Assembly (NCBI GenBank): GCA_023430825.1
Contig: JAEYYL010000010.1
Location: forward strand, 1-6,706
Source: Verrucomicrobiota bacterium
GTDB taxonomy: Bacteria > Verrucomicrobiota > Verrucomicrobiia > Opitutales > Opitutaceae
DNA: 6,706 nucleotides
Reading direction: 5' to 3'
The notes under the pieces were generated by a model that saw only the letters and a program-made list of their open reading frames with translations, was not told the origin of the DNA and did no database searches. Position numbers and translations under genes: made by a program. Of this stretch, positions 1-5,952 are shown one piece after another (positions within the stretch are counted from its first letter, which is position 1; each line of letters starts with the position of its first letter).

Positions 1-156
1 CTGCCGTTCCACGCCTACATTCGGAACGCCCGGCACCGCCGCGCCGACGCCCGGCGTCCACGCCGGCCTCGGCGGCGGCGTAGGCTTGTGGGGGAAAAGA
101 ATGCCTTGGGCTTGAACGCGCTCGCTCGCGGCGGAGGGTTGGTTTTCAGGGTTCAT
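1..156 (-). CDS. Partial hypothetical protein, proline-rich N-terminus, runs off left edge
   Basis: An ATG on the minus strand at 156 opens a frame of 52 codons with no stop before the window edge. The peptide begins MNPENQPSAASERVQAQ and then becomes rich in Pro, Gly and Val (a PHKPTPPPRP stretch around residues 23-32, then repeated PGV steps). It shows no signal peptide or membrane segment and matches no family I recognise. The start lies 14 bases after the stop of the gene at 171-1055, on the same strand, so the two may be cotranscribed. No Shine-Dalgarno sequence is visible; the bases before the ATG are pyrimidine-rich. About three quarters of third codon positions are G or C, which fits coding in this genome but is weak support over so short a span. 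Only the N-terminus is present, so no function is proposed. Confidence 0.5.
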   Translation of the reverse strand, partial: MNPENQPSAASERVQAQGILFPHKPTPPPRPAWTPGVGAAVPGVPNVGVERQ

Positions 157-170
157 GGGAGGAAAACGTC

Positions 171-1055
171 TCAGCCGAACACCACGTTCCAGCCGTTGAA
201 GAAAGGCCGCTTCGCCGGCGGGCGAAACATCGCCGCCGGCAGCACCGCCAGCTTCATCGCGCCGAGCTGCGCGAACCCGCCGTTCGCCTGCTTCACCGTC
301 GGCACATCCGCACTCGTGAACCGGCACGCACCCGCGTGCGCCGGCCGGTATTCAAACCCGCCTTCCGCGCTCAACAGAAACCAGCCGCGGTCGTCCCAGG
401 GAAAATTCGGATCCCACACGTCGACGCGGATCGTCGTCGGCGACACCCGCGCCCACCCCCGAATCACCAGCGAATGCGCACCCGGCAGCTTCGTGACGAA
501 CTCGGCCACGTCCTCGACGACCGACAGCAGATTCAGCGAGAAATTCGGGATGAACTGCGCCAACAGCGTCGGCCGGTTCGGCGCCGCCTGCGTCACGATC
601 GCCTGGTAGCTCGCCGCGTGCGGCGAAAGCACGAAGTGCTTGTAGGCGCGCAGCACCTCGTCGGTCAGCACCTGCAACTGCGCCGCCACCATGTCGCACA
701 GGATCTCGCGATAACGCGGCACCAGTTGCGCCATCCGCGGAAAACCCCGCGCCCGCGCCTGGTCGAACTGCACCGCGCACACCGCGGAAAAGCCCGAGCA
801 CAGCCCCGACTGCGCCACGCCCAAAAATGCCGGATCGTCCGGCTTGTAAGGCGTCGAGAAGGCCGCCTCCCAGACCGCCCGCAAGCCATCGCCGCCAAAC
901 CTCCGCCTGTATTCGGAAAACGGATTCACCGGCTCCAGCGCCGGATCGCCGCAGGGCTGGCCAAACACGAAATAGTTGCCGACCCACGTGTTCGCATCGA
1001 GACGCAGGGCGTCGTGCGCAGCGGTGAACAAGGCGGAGGGTGGCAGCGTGGACAT
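171..1055 (-). CDS. Hypothetical protein, possible papain-like cysteine peptidase fold
   Basis: A protein of 294 residues from the ATG at 1055; an in-frame TTG six bases upstream (1061) is an alternative. An AAAGG lies 5 bases before the TTG and 11 before the ATG, so it does not decide the start. I do not recognise a named family. Three motifs occur in papain-like order: a Cys in SGLCSGFSA (Cys86), which could be a nucleophile at a helix start; a His in GAHSLVIRGW (His194) at the head of a strand; and an Asp followed by Pro-Asn in VDVWDPNFPWDD (Asp215). Between them is a long, probably helical region. This Cys...His...DPN pattern is typical of C39/papain-like enzymes, so peptidase or transglutaminase-like activity is inferred, not shown. 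There is no signal peptide or transmembrane segment, so the product is probably cytoplasmic, or exported by a leaderless route. It precedes the partial proline-rich gene on the same strand. Confidence 0.8.
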   Translation of the reverse strand: MSTLPPSALFTAAHDALRLDANTWVGNYFVFGQPCGDPALEPVNPFSEYRRRFGGDGLRAVWEAAFSTPYKPDDPAFLGVAQSGLCSGFSAVCAVQFDQARARGFPRMAQLVPRYREILCDMVAAQLQVLTDEVLRAYKHFVLSPHAASYQAIVTQAAPNRPTLLAQFIPNFSLNLLSVVEDVAEFVTKLPGAHSLVIRGWARVSPTTIRVDVWDPNFPWDDRGWFLLSAEGGFEYRPAHAGACRFTSADVPTVKQANGGFAQLGAMKLAVLPAAMFRPPAKRPFFNGWNVVFG

Positions 1056-1131
1056 CGGCAAACCGACCTTTCGGCGCGGTGCCGCTCATTCACGCCCGCC
1101 ACCCACCCCCGGCAAGCCGGCACCTCGTCAG

Positions 1132-1149
1132 CTACGTATGAATACGTAG
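1132..1149. repeat. Perfect 8-bp palindrome, possible operator or short hairpin
   Basis: CTACGTAT and ATACGTAG form a perfect inverted repeat around a central GA. It sits 11 bases past the stop of the exonuclease gene and about 77 bases upstream of the start of the 171-1055 gene. No T-run follows on either strand and a two-base loop is poor for an RNA hairpin, so a protein-binding site for the 171-1055 gene is at least as likely as a terminator. A second small inverted repeat, CCGGC-AA-GCCGG, lies at 1109-1120. Confidence 0.45.
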
Positions 1150-1160
1150 GCCCCGATCCC

Positions 1161-1826
1161 TCAGAACAGATTTCCCTGACGCAACCCGTCGCGCTTCTCC
1201 GGATCCAGCGTGCTGAGCGCGAGCAGTTGCATCACGCTCAGCTCCGCCAGCCGCGAATCGCGCGCCAGCGAAGCCAGCAGCAGCGCGCCCGCCAGCGCAT
1301 CGTAGAGCGCCGCGTGATAACGCCGCCGCTCCGCCGGACAATGACGCGCCGCCAGTTGATCCAGCTCCGCCTGCAGCCCGCACGCCGTCACCAAAAGCTC
1401 CAGCCGCCCCGAGCCCAGCTCCGGATAAAATTGCTGATAGAGCCGCGCCGAATCGATCCACGGCCCCCATTCGATCACGCGCTCGCCCGGTCGCGCGAAG
1501 TCCGGCGAGTTGCGCGGGTAAGGCCACACCGCCTTCAACAAACCGTTCTCCACGCCCGCATAATGCGCCGCGAGCGGCCCGCGCTCGCGCAGCCCCGCGA
1601 AAAATTCCCACTCGTCCGCAAACGGCGGCCACAGCGCCACCGCCGGCGCGCTCAACCCATGCACCGCGACGTCCTCGTCGCGCACCACCCCCGTCGCCTG
1701 GCACAGTCGCGTATGCGTGGAAATGATACGCGCGCCGCGCACCTCCGCCACGCCATACTCCAGCACGCCCGACGCCTGGCTGCCCTCGAAATCGACGAAG
1801 AAAATCGGCTGCTCGGTCCAGTTCAC
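1161..1826 (-). CDS. DEDDh-type 3'-5' exonuclease (DnaQ-like superfamily)
   Basis: A protein of 221 residues from a GTG at 1826. The frame is open further upstream to 1997, but that would run into the divergent phosphatase gene, and conserved sequence begins only at the VNWTEQPIFFVDFEGS segment, so the GTG start is preferred. Exo I is FFVDFEGS (Asp12, Glu14). It is followed by a VHGL segment (His56) usual in this superfamily. Exo II is AHYAGVENGLL, where the usual Asp position appears to be Glu93. Exo III is YHAALYD, with His171 and Asp176 in the HxxxxD spacing of DEDDh enzymes. Family members remove nucleotides from DNA or RNA 3' ends using two metal ions. The C-terminus is RQGNLF, resembling the QxxLF sliding-clamp motif, which would suggest a role in DNA repair or replication; that is inference. 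It is divergent from the hisN-like gene and has no Shine-Dalgarno site. Confidence 0.88.
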   Translation of the reverse strand: MNWTEQPIFFVDFEGSQASGVLEYGVAEVRGARIISTHTRLCQATGVVRDEDVAVHGLSAPAVALWPPFADEWEFFAGLRERGPLAAHYAGVENGLLKAVWPYPRNSPDFARPGERVIEWGPWIDSARLYQQFYPELGSGRLELLVTACGLQAELDQLAARHCPAERRRYHAALYDALAGALLLASLARDSRLAELSVMQLLALSTLDPEKRDGLRQGNLF

Positions 1827-1913
1827 GTTGAACTTATGCGCCGCGAATCGCGCGGAACGCACGAAAGATTTTTGTCGTGTGCTCGCTTTGTTTCGCGGGC
1901 AACTCTTCTCGCC
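1827..1913. promoter_or_regulatory. Divergent intergenic region between exonuclease and phosphatase genes
   Basis: These 87 bases separate two divergent starts, so promoters for both directions should lie here or overlap the gene starts. I see no convincing -35/-10 pair. The region is locally less GC-rich around 1863-1890 (a GATTTTTGT stretch). It contains an 11-base palindrome, CGCGA-A-TCGCG (1842-1852), that could be a regulator site, although such CG-rich palindromes arise by chance in this composition. Neither gene has a clear Shine-Dalgarno sequence. Confidence 0.4.
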
Positions 1914-2693
1914 GTGGAATTGTCCTTCTATCGCAGTTTCGTGGCGCAACTCGCCGAGCAGAGCGGCGATTTCATCCGCCCGTTCTTTGGCGATCATGCG
2001 CTCGCCATCGACGTTAAATCAGACGCTTCGCCCGTCACCGCCGCCGACCGCGGCGCCGAGGAACTGCTGCGTTCGCTGATCCTGCAACAGTTCCCCACGC
2101 ACGGCATCATCGGCGAGGAGTTCGGCACCGAGCGCGCCGACGCCGAGTTCGTCTGGGTGCTCGATCCGATCGACGGCACCAAGTCCTTCATCTCCGGCGT
2201 CCCGCTGTTCGGCACCTTGATCGCCCTCCTCCACCGCGGCCAGCCGGTGATCGGCGCGATTCACCAACCCATTCTTCGCCAGCTCGTCATCGGCGACAAC
2301 ACGACCACCACGCTCAACGGACGCCCCGTCCGCTGCCGCACGACCACACGCATCGCCGATGCCACCCTCCTCACCAGCGATCCGCTCAACCCGGCGAAAT
2401 ATCAGCCCGCCTCCGTCTCCGGCTACGATGCCCTCACGCAACGCGCCCGGCTCGTCCGCACCTGGGGCGATGCCTACGGCTATCTCCTCCTCGCGTGCGG
2501 GTGGGCGGATGTGATGCTCGATCCGATCATGAACCCGTGGGACATCGCCGCACTCGTGCCCGTGATCCGCGGTGCCGGCGGCGTCATCACCGATTGGTCC
2601 GGCGGCGCACCTTACCCCGCCGAGTCGACGCTCGCCTGCGCCACGCCCGAATTGCACGCCGCCGTGCTCTCCACGCTCGCCGCAGGCAAGTAG
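1914..2693 (+). CDS. hisN: Inositol monophosphatase family enzyme, likely histidinol-phosphatase
   Basis: A protein of 259 residues, the normal length for this family. Members are Mg2+-dependent phosphatases that cleave phosphate monoesters in the cytoplasm; the HisN branch hydrolyses L-histidinol phosphate in histidine biosynthesis. Metal-site motifs are complete: GEEFG (Glu68, Glu69), DPIDGT (Asp84, Asp87) and PWD (Asp210). The segment TWGDAYGYLLLACGWADVMLDP (residues 183-204) resembles HisN-type members more than SuhB or CysQ, which is why this assignment is chosen; an inositol-1-phosphatase or general sugar phosphatase remains possible. The start is a GTG, giving VELSFYRSF, since N-termini of relatives begin just there. 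The open frame extends far upstream, but that part is antisense to two real genes. No ribosome site is obvious. No other histidine gene is in the window, so context does not confirm the substrate. Confidence 0.9.
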   Translation: MELSFYRSFVAQLAEQSGDFIRPFFGDHALAIDVKSDASPVTAADRGAEELLRSLILQQFPTHGIIGEEFGTERADAEFVWVLDPIDGTKSFISGVPLFGTLIALLHRGQPVIGAIHQPILRQLVIGDNTTTTLNGRPVRCRTTTRIADATLLTSDPLNPAKYQPASVSGYDALTQRARLVRTWGDAYGYLLLACGWADVMLDPIMNPWDIAALVPVIRGAGGVITDWSGGAPYPAESTLACATPELHAAVLSTLAAGK

Positions 2694-2720
2694 GGCGCGG
2701 TCCCCGACCCGCCCTGTTTC
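2692..2720 (+). terminator. Terminator-like hairpin overlapping the hisN-like stop codon
   Basis: AGGGCG-c-GGTC (2692-2702) pairs with GACCCGCCCT (2706-2715) around a CCC loop. This gives ten base pairs with one bulged C at 2698, and TGTTTC follows. The left arm begins inside the TAG stop. Position and structure suit an intrinsic terminator for the phosphatase gene, though the T-run is short. A smaller CCGC/GCGG inverted repeat follows at 2720-2732. Confidence 0.55.
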
Positions 2721-2745
2721 CGCCGCGAGCGGGCTACTGATTTTC

Positions 2746-2771
2746 GTGGCCCTGCGCGTGAGCGCAGGGAT
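2746..2771 (+). repeat. 26-bp hairpin repeat, copy 1; probable terminator
   Basis: CCCTGCGC (2750-2757) and GCGCAGGG (2762-2769) form a perfect 8-bp stem with a GTGA loop, followed by ATTTTGATT. It matches the element at 3745-3770 in 25 of 26 bases, and both are preceded by TTTT. It lies between the convergent hisN-like and DUF2059 genes, so a terminator is plausible, stronger for plus-strand transcripts because of the following T-rich bases. The near-identity of the two copies also suggests a REP-like dispersed element. Confidence 0.65.
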
Positions 2772-2851
2772 TTTGATTCAGTGCGGCTGGCAGGGGACTG
2801 CTCTCCGAGCCTTCCGCCATCACAGTCGCGCATCACTTTTGGCGAACCGCC

Positions 2852-3646
2852 TCAATTCTTCGGCGCCTCACCCGACGGAGCCGGCCCCGCCGCCGCGCCC
2901 GCCGCCGCTGCCGCCTTCGCCTTCTGCTGCGCCTGAAACTGCTGCCCCATCTGCATGATTCTCGGCATCACCGCCTGCATCCGCGGCATCATCAACGCCT
3001 GCAAACGCCCCTGCACTTCCGGCGTCTTGTCCACCATCGCCTGCCCCGCCGCCGTGCTGTAAAACGCCGCTTGCGCCGCCAGTTCCTCCTTCGTGAACAC
3101 GTCCGTGTAAATCTGCGCCATGTCCTTCTTCATTTCGCCGACGTCCATCACCGACAGCATTTCATTCATCACCTTCTCCTGAAACGCCGCCAGTTCCGCG
3201 CGATCCACCCCCGGCTTCTCCATCCGCGCCGTCATCTGCTGCACCATCGCGACCGACTGCTTCTTCTGCTGCGCGAGCATCTTCTCCATCATGTCCTCGA
3301 AACGCATCACCTGCAGCACGTTTTCCGCGTCCGCGAGCGTCGCCCTCGTGCCAGCCGCATCCGGCGCCGACTTCACCGCCGCATCCGCCACCAGTTGCAG
3401 CTTCGTCACCGCGCCGTCGCGCTCGACCTCGAGCGTCGACGTCGCCGGTTCGAAACCTTTCACCGTGTAACCTTCGAACGTCTCGCCGATCCGAATCCAT
3501 TCGCTCGCCGTGCCCGTCGGCGACACGAGGATGAAGCGGCTTTCCCCGCCCATCGTGATCAATGCATTAAAAAGCGGAGCCTCGTCCGCTGCATAAACCG
3601 CCGCCGACATGAACCCGGCGAGCGCGAGAGTGAAGAGCTTTTTCAT
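2852..3646 (-). CDS. Secreted DUF2059 domain protein with N-terminal beta domain
   Basis: A protein of 264 residues from the ATG at 3646. The frame is open upstream to 3733, but MKKLFTLALAGFMSAAVYA is a clear Sec signal peptide, probably cut after Ala19, which fixes the start. Residues 25-85 look like a small beta domain (GGESRFILVSP, then EWIRIGETFEGY and TLEVERDG), similar in style to periplasmic GspC/PilP-like modules; this is a guess from pattern. Residues 105-235 form the helical DUF2059 region, with the typical FTKEELAAQAAFYSTAAGQAM segment (184-204) and many Met, Gln and Lys residues. The tail (236-264) is Gln/Ala/Pro-rich and probably disordered. The biochemical role of DUF2059 is unknown; the product should be periplasmic. 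There is no Shine-Dalgarno site. The gene is flanked on both sides by copies of the same hairpin repeat, which suggests it is transcribed alone. Confidence 0.88.
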   Translation of the reverse strand: MKKLFTLALAGFMSAAVYAADEAPLFNALITMGGESRFILVSPTGTASEWIRIGETFEGYTVKGFEPATSTLEVERDGAVTKLQLVADAAVKSAPDAAGTRATLADAENVLQVMRFEDMMEKMLAQQKKQSVAMVQQMTARMEKPGVDRAELAAFQEKVMNEMLSVMDVGEMKKDMAQIYTDVFTKEELAAQAAFYSTAAGQAMVDKTPEVQGRLQALMMPRMQAVMPRIMQMGQQFQAQQKAKAAAAAGAAAGPAPSGEAPKN

Positions 3647-3744
3647 AGGATTGCAGCCATACGCTGGCATCAACCCGCCCTGCCGTCGACCGACAACCGG
3701 ATGACCGGCGCAAAAGCAGGTCCACCGGCTCACGCCCGGCTTTT

Positions 3745-3770
3745 GTGGCTCTGCGCGTGAGCGCAGGGAT
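3745..3770. repeat. 26-bp hairpin repeat, copy 2
   Basis: Same element as at 2746-2771 with one substitution (T at 3750 for C), which turns one stem pair into a G-U wobble. The stem is 3749-3756 with 3761-3768 and the loop is GTGA. A further GCGCAGGG at 3772-3779 offers an alternative right arm. It lies 22 bases past the queF stop, in the spacer between queF and the DUF2059 gene, so it may end the queF transcript; on that strand no good U-run follows. Confidence 0.6.
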
Positions 3771-3792
3771 CGCGCAGGGCTCCCTCACCCGC

Positions 3793-4158
3793 CTACTTCC
3801 GCGCCTTCGCCTTCGGCGTCCACTCCGCCGTGATCCGCGAGCTGAACCCGCCGCGTGCCTTCCAGTTCGAGATGATCGCCAGGCTCCGCGGCTTCAACGC
3901 CGCGCCGAGATCGTCGCAAATCTTGTTGGTCGCCGCCTCGAAGAAAATCCCCTCGTTGCGAAACGCGTGGAAATACAGCTTCAACGACTTCAGCTCCACG
4001 CAGGTCTTGTCCGCCACGTAGCGCACCGTGATGTCCGCGAAATCCGGATGCCCCGTCATCGGACACACCGACGTGAACTCATGATGCGTGTGCTCGATCA
4101 AAAAATCGCGGTGCGGCGCAGGATTGGGAAACGTCTCGAGAATCTTCGGATCGGCCAT
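3793..4158 (-). CDS. queF: NADPH-dependent preQ0 reductase (7-cyano-7-deazaguanine reductase)
   Basis: A protein of 121 residues, the short single-domain (type I) QueF. It reduces the nitrile of preQ0 to the aminomethyl group of preQ1 in queuosine biosynthesis, in the cytoplasm. Visible features are the catalytic Cys32 in SVCPMTGHPDFADI with Asp39; the QueF signature ELKSLKLYF (residues 55-63), which binds NADPH; FRNEGIFFEA, with Glu74 in the substrate-binding position; and RGGFSSRIT near the end, corresponding to the usual PRGG segment. The residue before Glu74 is Phe, where the Bacillus enzyme has His; Phe or Tyr here is common in other branches. The ATG start gives the standard N-terminus. 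There is no Shine-Dalgarno site and no preQ1 riboswitch upstream; a heptamer-repeat structure occupies the leader. It lies downstream of rny on the same strand, with 107 bases between. Other queuosine genes are absent. Confidence 0.97.
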   Translation of the reverse strand: MADPKILETFPNPAPHRDFLIEHTHHEFTSVCPMTGHPDFADITVRYVADKTCVELKSLKLYFHAFRNEGIFFEAATNKICDDLGAALKPRSLAIISNWKARGGFSSRITAEWTPKAKARK

Positions 4159-4165
4159 GATGCGG

Positions 4166-4261
4166 AAAGTAGTGAGTAGCGAGTAGCGGGTAGCGAGTAG
4201 AAATCCTTTCGGGTCACGCGCGCGAGATGCTCGCTACTCGCTACCCACTACTCGCTACTTT
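4166..4261. repeat. Inverted pair of heptanucleotide tandem repeats
   Basis: The left arm (4166-4200) is five 7-base units: AAAGTAG, TGAGTAG, CGAGTAG, CGGGTAG, CGAGTAG. The right arm (4230-4261) is the reverse complement type: CTCG, then CTACTCG, CTACCCA, CTACTCG, CTACTTT. The arms can pair over about 28 bases in register with two mismatches and two wobbles, plus CGAG/CTCG, leaving a loop of about 30 bases. The element fills most of the rny-queF gap. Each unit contains TAG, and because 7 is not a multiple of 3 the arm places a stop in every frame, on the plus strand for the left arm and on the minus strand for the right arm. It resembles the short tandemly repeated repetitive class of intergenic heptamers. 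Confidence 0.85.
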
Positions 4262-4265
4262 TCCC

Positions 4266-5876
4266 TCACGTGGCTGTTTCCGTAAACCGCTGCTCGCGGA
4301 TCACCGTGATCTTGATCGTGCTCGGATACTGCAGCTCCTCCTCGATCCGCTTGCGCAGCTCCTTCGCGATCTCGCGCGCCCGGTCGTCCGTCACCGTCTG
4401 CGGCGAAACCACCACGCGGATCTCGCGGCCCGCCTGGATCGCGAACGATTGCTGCACGCCTTCGATCGACGACGCCAGCTTCTCCAGCCGCGCCAGCCGC
4501 TGCACGTAACCCGCCATCGACTCCGCTCGCGCGCCCGGCCGCGTCGCCGAGATCGTATCCGCCAGAATCACGATGCCCGCATAAACCGTCTCCGGCTTCA
4601 CTTCCTCGTGATGCGCCGCCACCGCGTTCACCACGATCGGCGTCTCGCCATAACGCTTGATGAACTCCGCCCCGATGTGCGCATGGCTGCCTTCGAGATC
4701 GCCGCTCACCGCCTTGCCCAGATCGTGCAGCAACCCCGCGCGCTTCGCCACGTTCGGATCGAGCCCGACCTCGCTCGCGATCATCGACGCGAGCGACGCC
4801 GTCTCGATCGAGTGGTCGAGCACGTTCTGGTTATACGAAAACCGAAACTTCAGTTTGCCGAGCAGCTTGATGATCTCCGGGTGCAGCCCGTTGATGTTGA
4901 GCCGCGTCACCGCGTCCTCGCCCGCCTGCGTCGTCGACAGCTCGATCTCCTCCTGCGCCCGCTTCACGAACTCCTCGATCGTCGCCGGATGTATCCGTCC
5001 ATCCCTTACAAGTCCGTCCAGCGCCACCCGCGCCACCTCGCGCCGCACCGGATCGAAGGAGGAAATCAGCACCGTGCCCGGCGATTCGTCGATCAACACC
5101 GTCACGCCCGTCGCCGACTCGAACGCTTTGATGTTCCGCCCTTCGCGGCCGATGATGCGGCCCTTCATGTCCTCGTTCGGCAGCGACACCAGCGTCGAGG
5201 TCAAATCGATGTTCGGCTTCACCGCCAGCCGCTGCATCGCCGCGACGAGAATCCGCCGGCTCTCCGTCTGCAGCTCCTGCTCGGACTTCTCCATCGTTTC
5301 GCGCCGCAGCGCGCGCAATTCGTCCTGACACTCGAGCAGCACCTCCTCGCGCAGCGCCCGCCGGATCTCCTCCGCATCCATCTGCGAAACACCCTCGAGC
5401 CGCTGCCGCACGCTCTTCGACAACGCCCGGATCGCATCGCGCGCCTGCCGGATCGCCGCGTTCTCGCGGTTCAACCGCTCCGACCGCTGCTCCAGTTGAT
5501 AATCGAGCAGCGCCAGCGATTCCTCGTGCGCGCGAATCTCGCGCAGCCGCACCTCGCTCTCGATCTCGCGCCGGTCGTATTCACGATTCAACTCCGACCG
5601 CCGCTCCTGGATCTCCGCCTCCGCCCTCTGCCGGATCTCCTCCGCCGCCACCGCCGCCTCGCGCCGCGCCACTTCCACCAGTTCCTCCGCCTGCTCGTGC
5701 GCCGTGCGCCGCGTGTGCCGCGTCAACGCCCACACCGCGAGAAATCCAAACGCCCCGCCAATGAGCAACGACACCGTGAGCGACCAGTCAAAGACGTCGC
5801 TCTCGGCGATCAGAAACGCAAAGTCGGCTGCGCTGGCTGACGTCAAGGGACGCAAACCGTAGGAACCACCTTTCAA
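4266..5876 (-). CDS. rny: Ribonuclease Y
   Basis: A membrane-anchored endoribonuclease that starts mRNA decay; 536 residues, close to the usual 510-530. In order: a short tail; one transmembrane helix (about 31-50, SLTVSLLIGGAFGFLAVWAL); a long charged coiled coil (about 57-215); a KH RNA-binding domain (about 236-300) with the GREG loop at 243-246; and an HD domain with His355, the His384-Asp385 pair in LLHDLGKAV, His422/His423 and Asp440. The C-terminus has the family's SFAIQAGREIRV and YPSTIKITVIRE segments. No ATG or GTG is available before the membrane helix. The TTG at 5876 has GAAGAAGG eight bases upstream; TTGs at 5855 (preceded by AAAGGTGG) and 5846 are alternatives, giving 529 or 526 residues. 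It follows the EpsI-family gene after 76 bases and precedes queF. Gene identity is certain, the start is not. Confidence 0.96.
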   Translation of the reverse strand: MKGGSYGLRPLTSASAADFAFLIAESDVFDWSLTVSLLIGGAFGFLAVWALTRHTRRTAHEQAEELVEVARREAAVAAEEIRQRAEAEIQERRSELNREYDRREIESEVRLREIRAHEESLALLDYQLEQRSERLNRENAAIRQARDAIRALSKSVRQRLEGVSQMDAEEIRRALREEVLLECQDELRALRRETMEKSEQELQTESRRILVAAMQRLAVKPNIDLTSTLVSLPNEDMKGRIIGREGRNIKAFESATGVTVLIDESPGTVLISSFDPVRREVARVALDGLVRDGRIHPATIEEFVKRAQEEIELSTTQAGEDAVTRLNINGLHPEIIKLLGKLKFRFSYNQNVLDHSIETASLASMIASEVGLDPNVAKRAGLLHDLGKAVSGDLEGSHAHIGAEFIKRYGETPIVVNAVAAHHEEVKPETVYAGIVILADTISATRPGARAESMAGYVQRLARLEKLASSIEGVQQSFAIQAGREIRVVVSPQTVTDDRAREIAKELRKRIEEELQYPSTIKITVIREQRFTETAT

Positions 5877-5952
5877 AGCTCAAGCCTTCTTCCGACGCCG
5901 AAACGCCCGTCCCCGTCATCGGAGTTTGCACGCCGCGCCGTCGCCGATCGCC

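Noticed and set aside
88..609. A 173-codon plus-strand frame at the left edge
   Set aside because: It lies antisense to the 171-1055 gene, has no recognisable domain and shows biased composition.
336..1913. Upstream 526 codons of the open frame that contains the hisN-like gene
   Set aside because: This part is Arg-rich low-complexity sequence antisense to the peptidase-like and exonuclease genes; family homology begins only at the GTG at 1914.
1827..1997. N-terminal extension of the exonuclease to an in-frame ATG at 1997
   Set aside because: It would overlap the start of the divergent phosphatase gene by 84 bases, and the extra residues lack any relation to the nuclease fold.
3071..3760. 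A 229-codon plus-strand frame over the DUF2059 gene
   Set aside because: It is almost entirely Arg, His and Leu and is the reverse of a gene with a clear signal peptide and domain.
4166..4261. A CRISPR array or transposon end
   Set aside because: Units are 7 bases with no spacers, and no cas or transposase gene is near.
4159..4265. A preQ1 riboswitch upstream of queF
   Set aside because: The leader consists of heptamer repeats; I find no preQ1-I or -II aptamer pattern or the A-rich segment of its pseudoknot.
4227..5840. A 537-codon open frame on the plus strand opposite rny
   Set aside because: The translation is a mix of Arg, His, Leu and Pro without domains, as expected from the antisense of a GC-rich gene; the opposite strand is unmistakable RNase Y.
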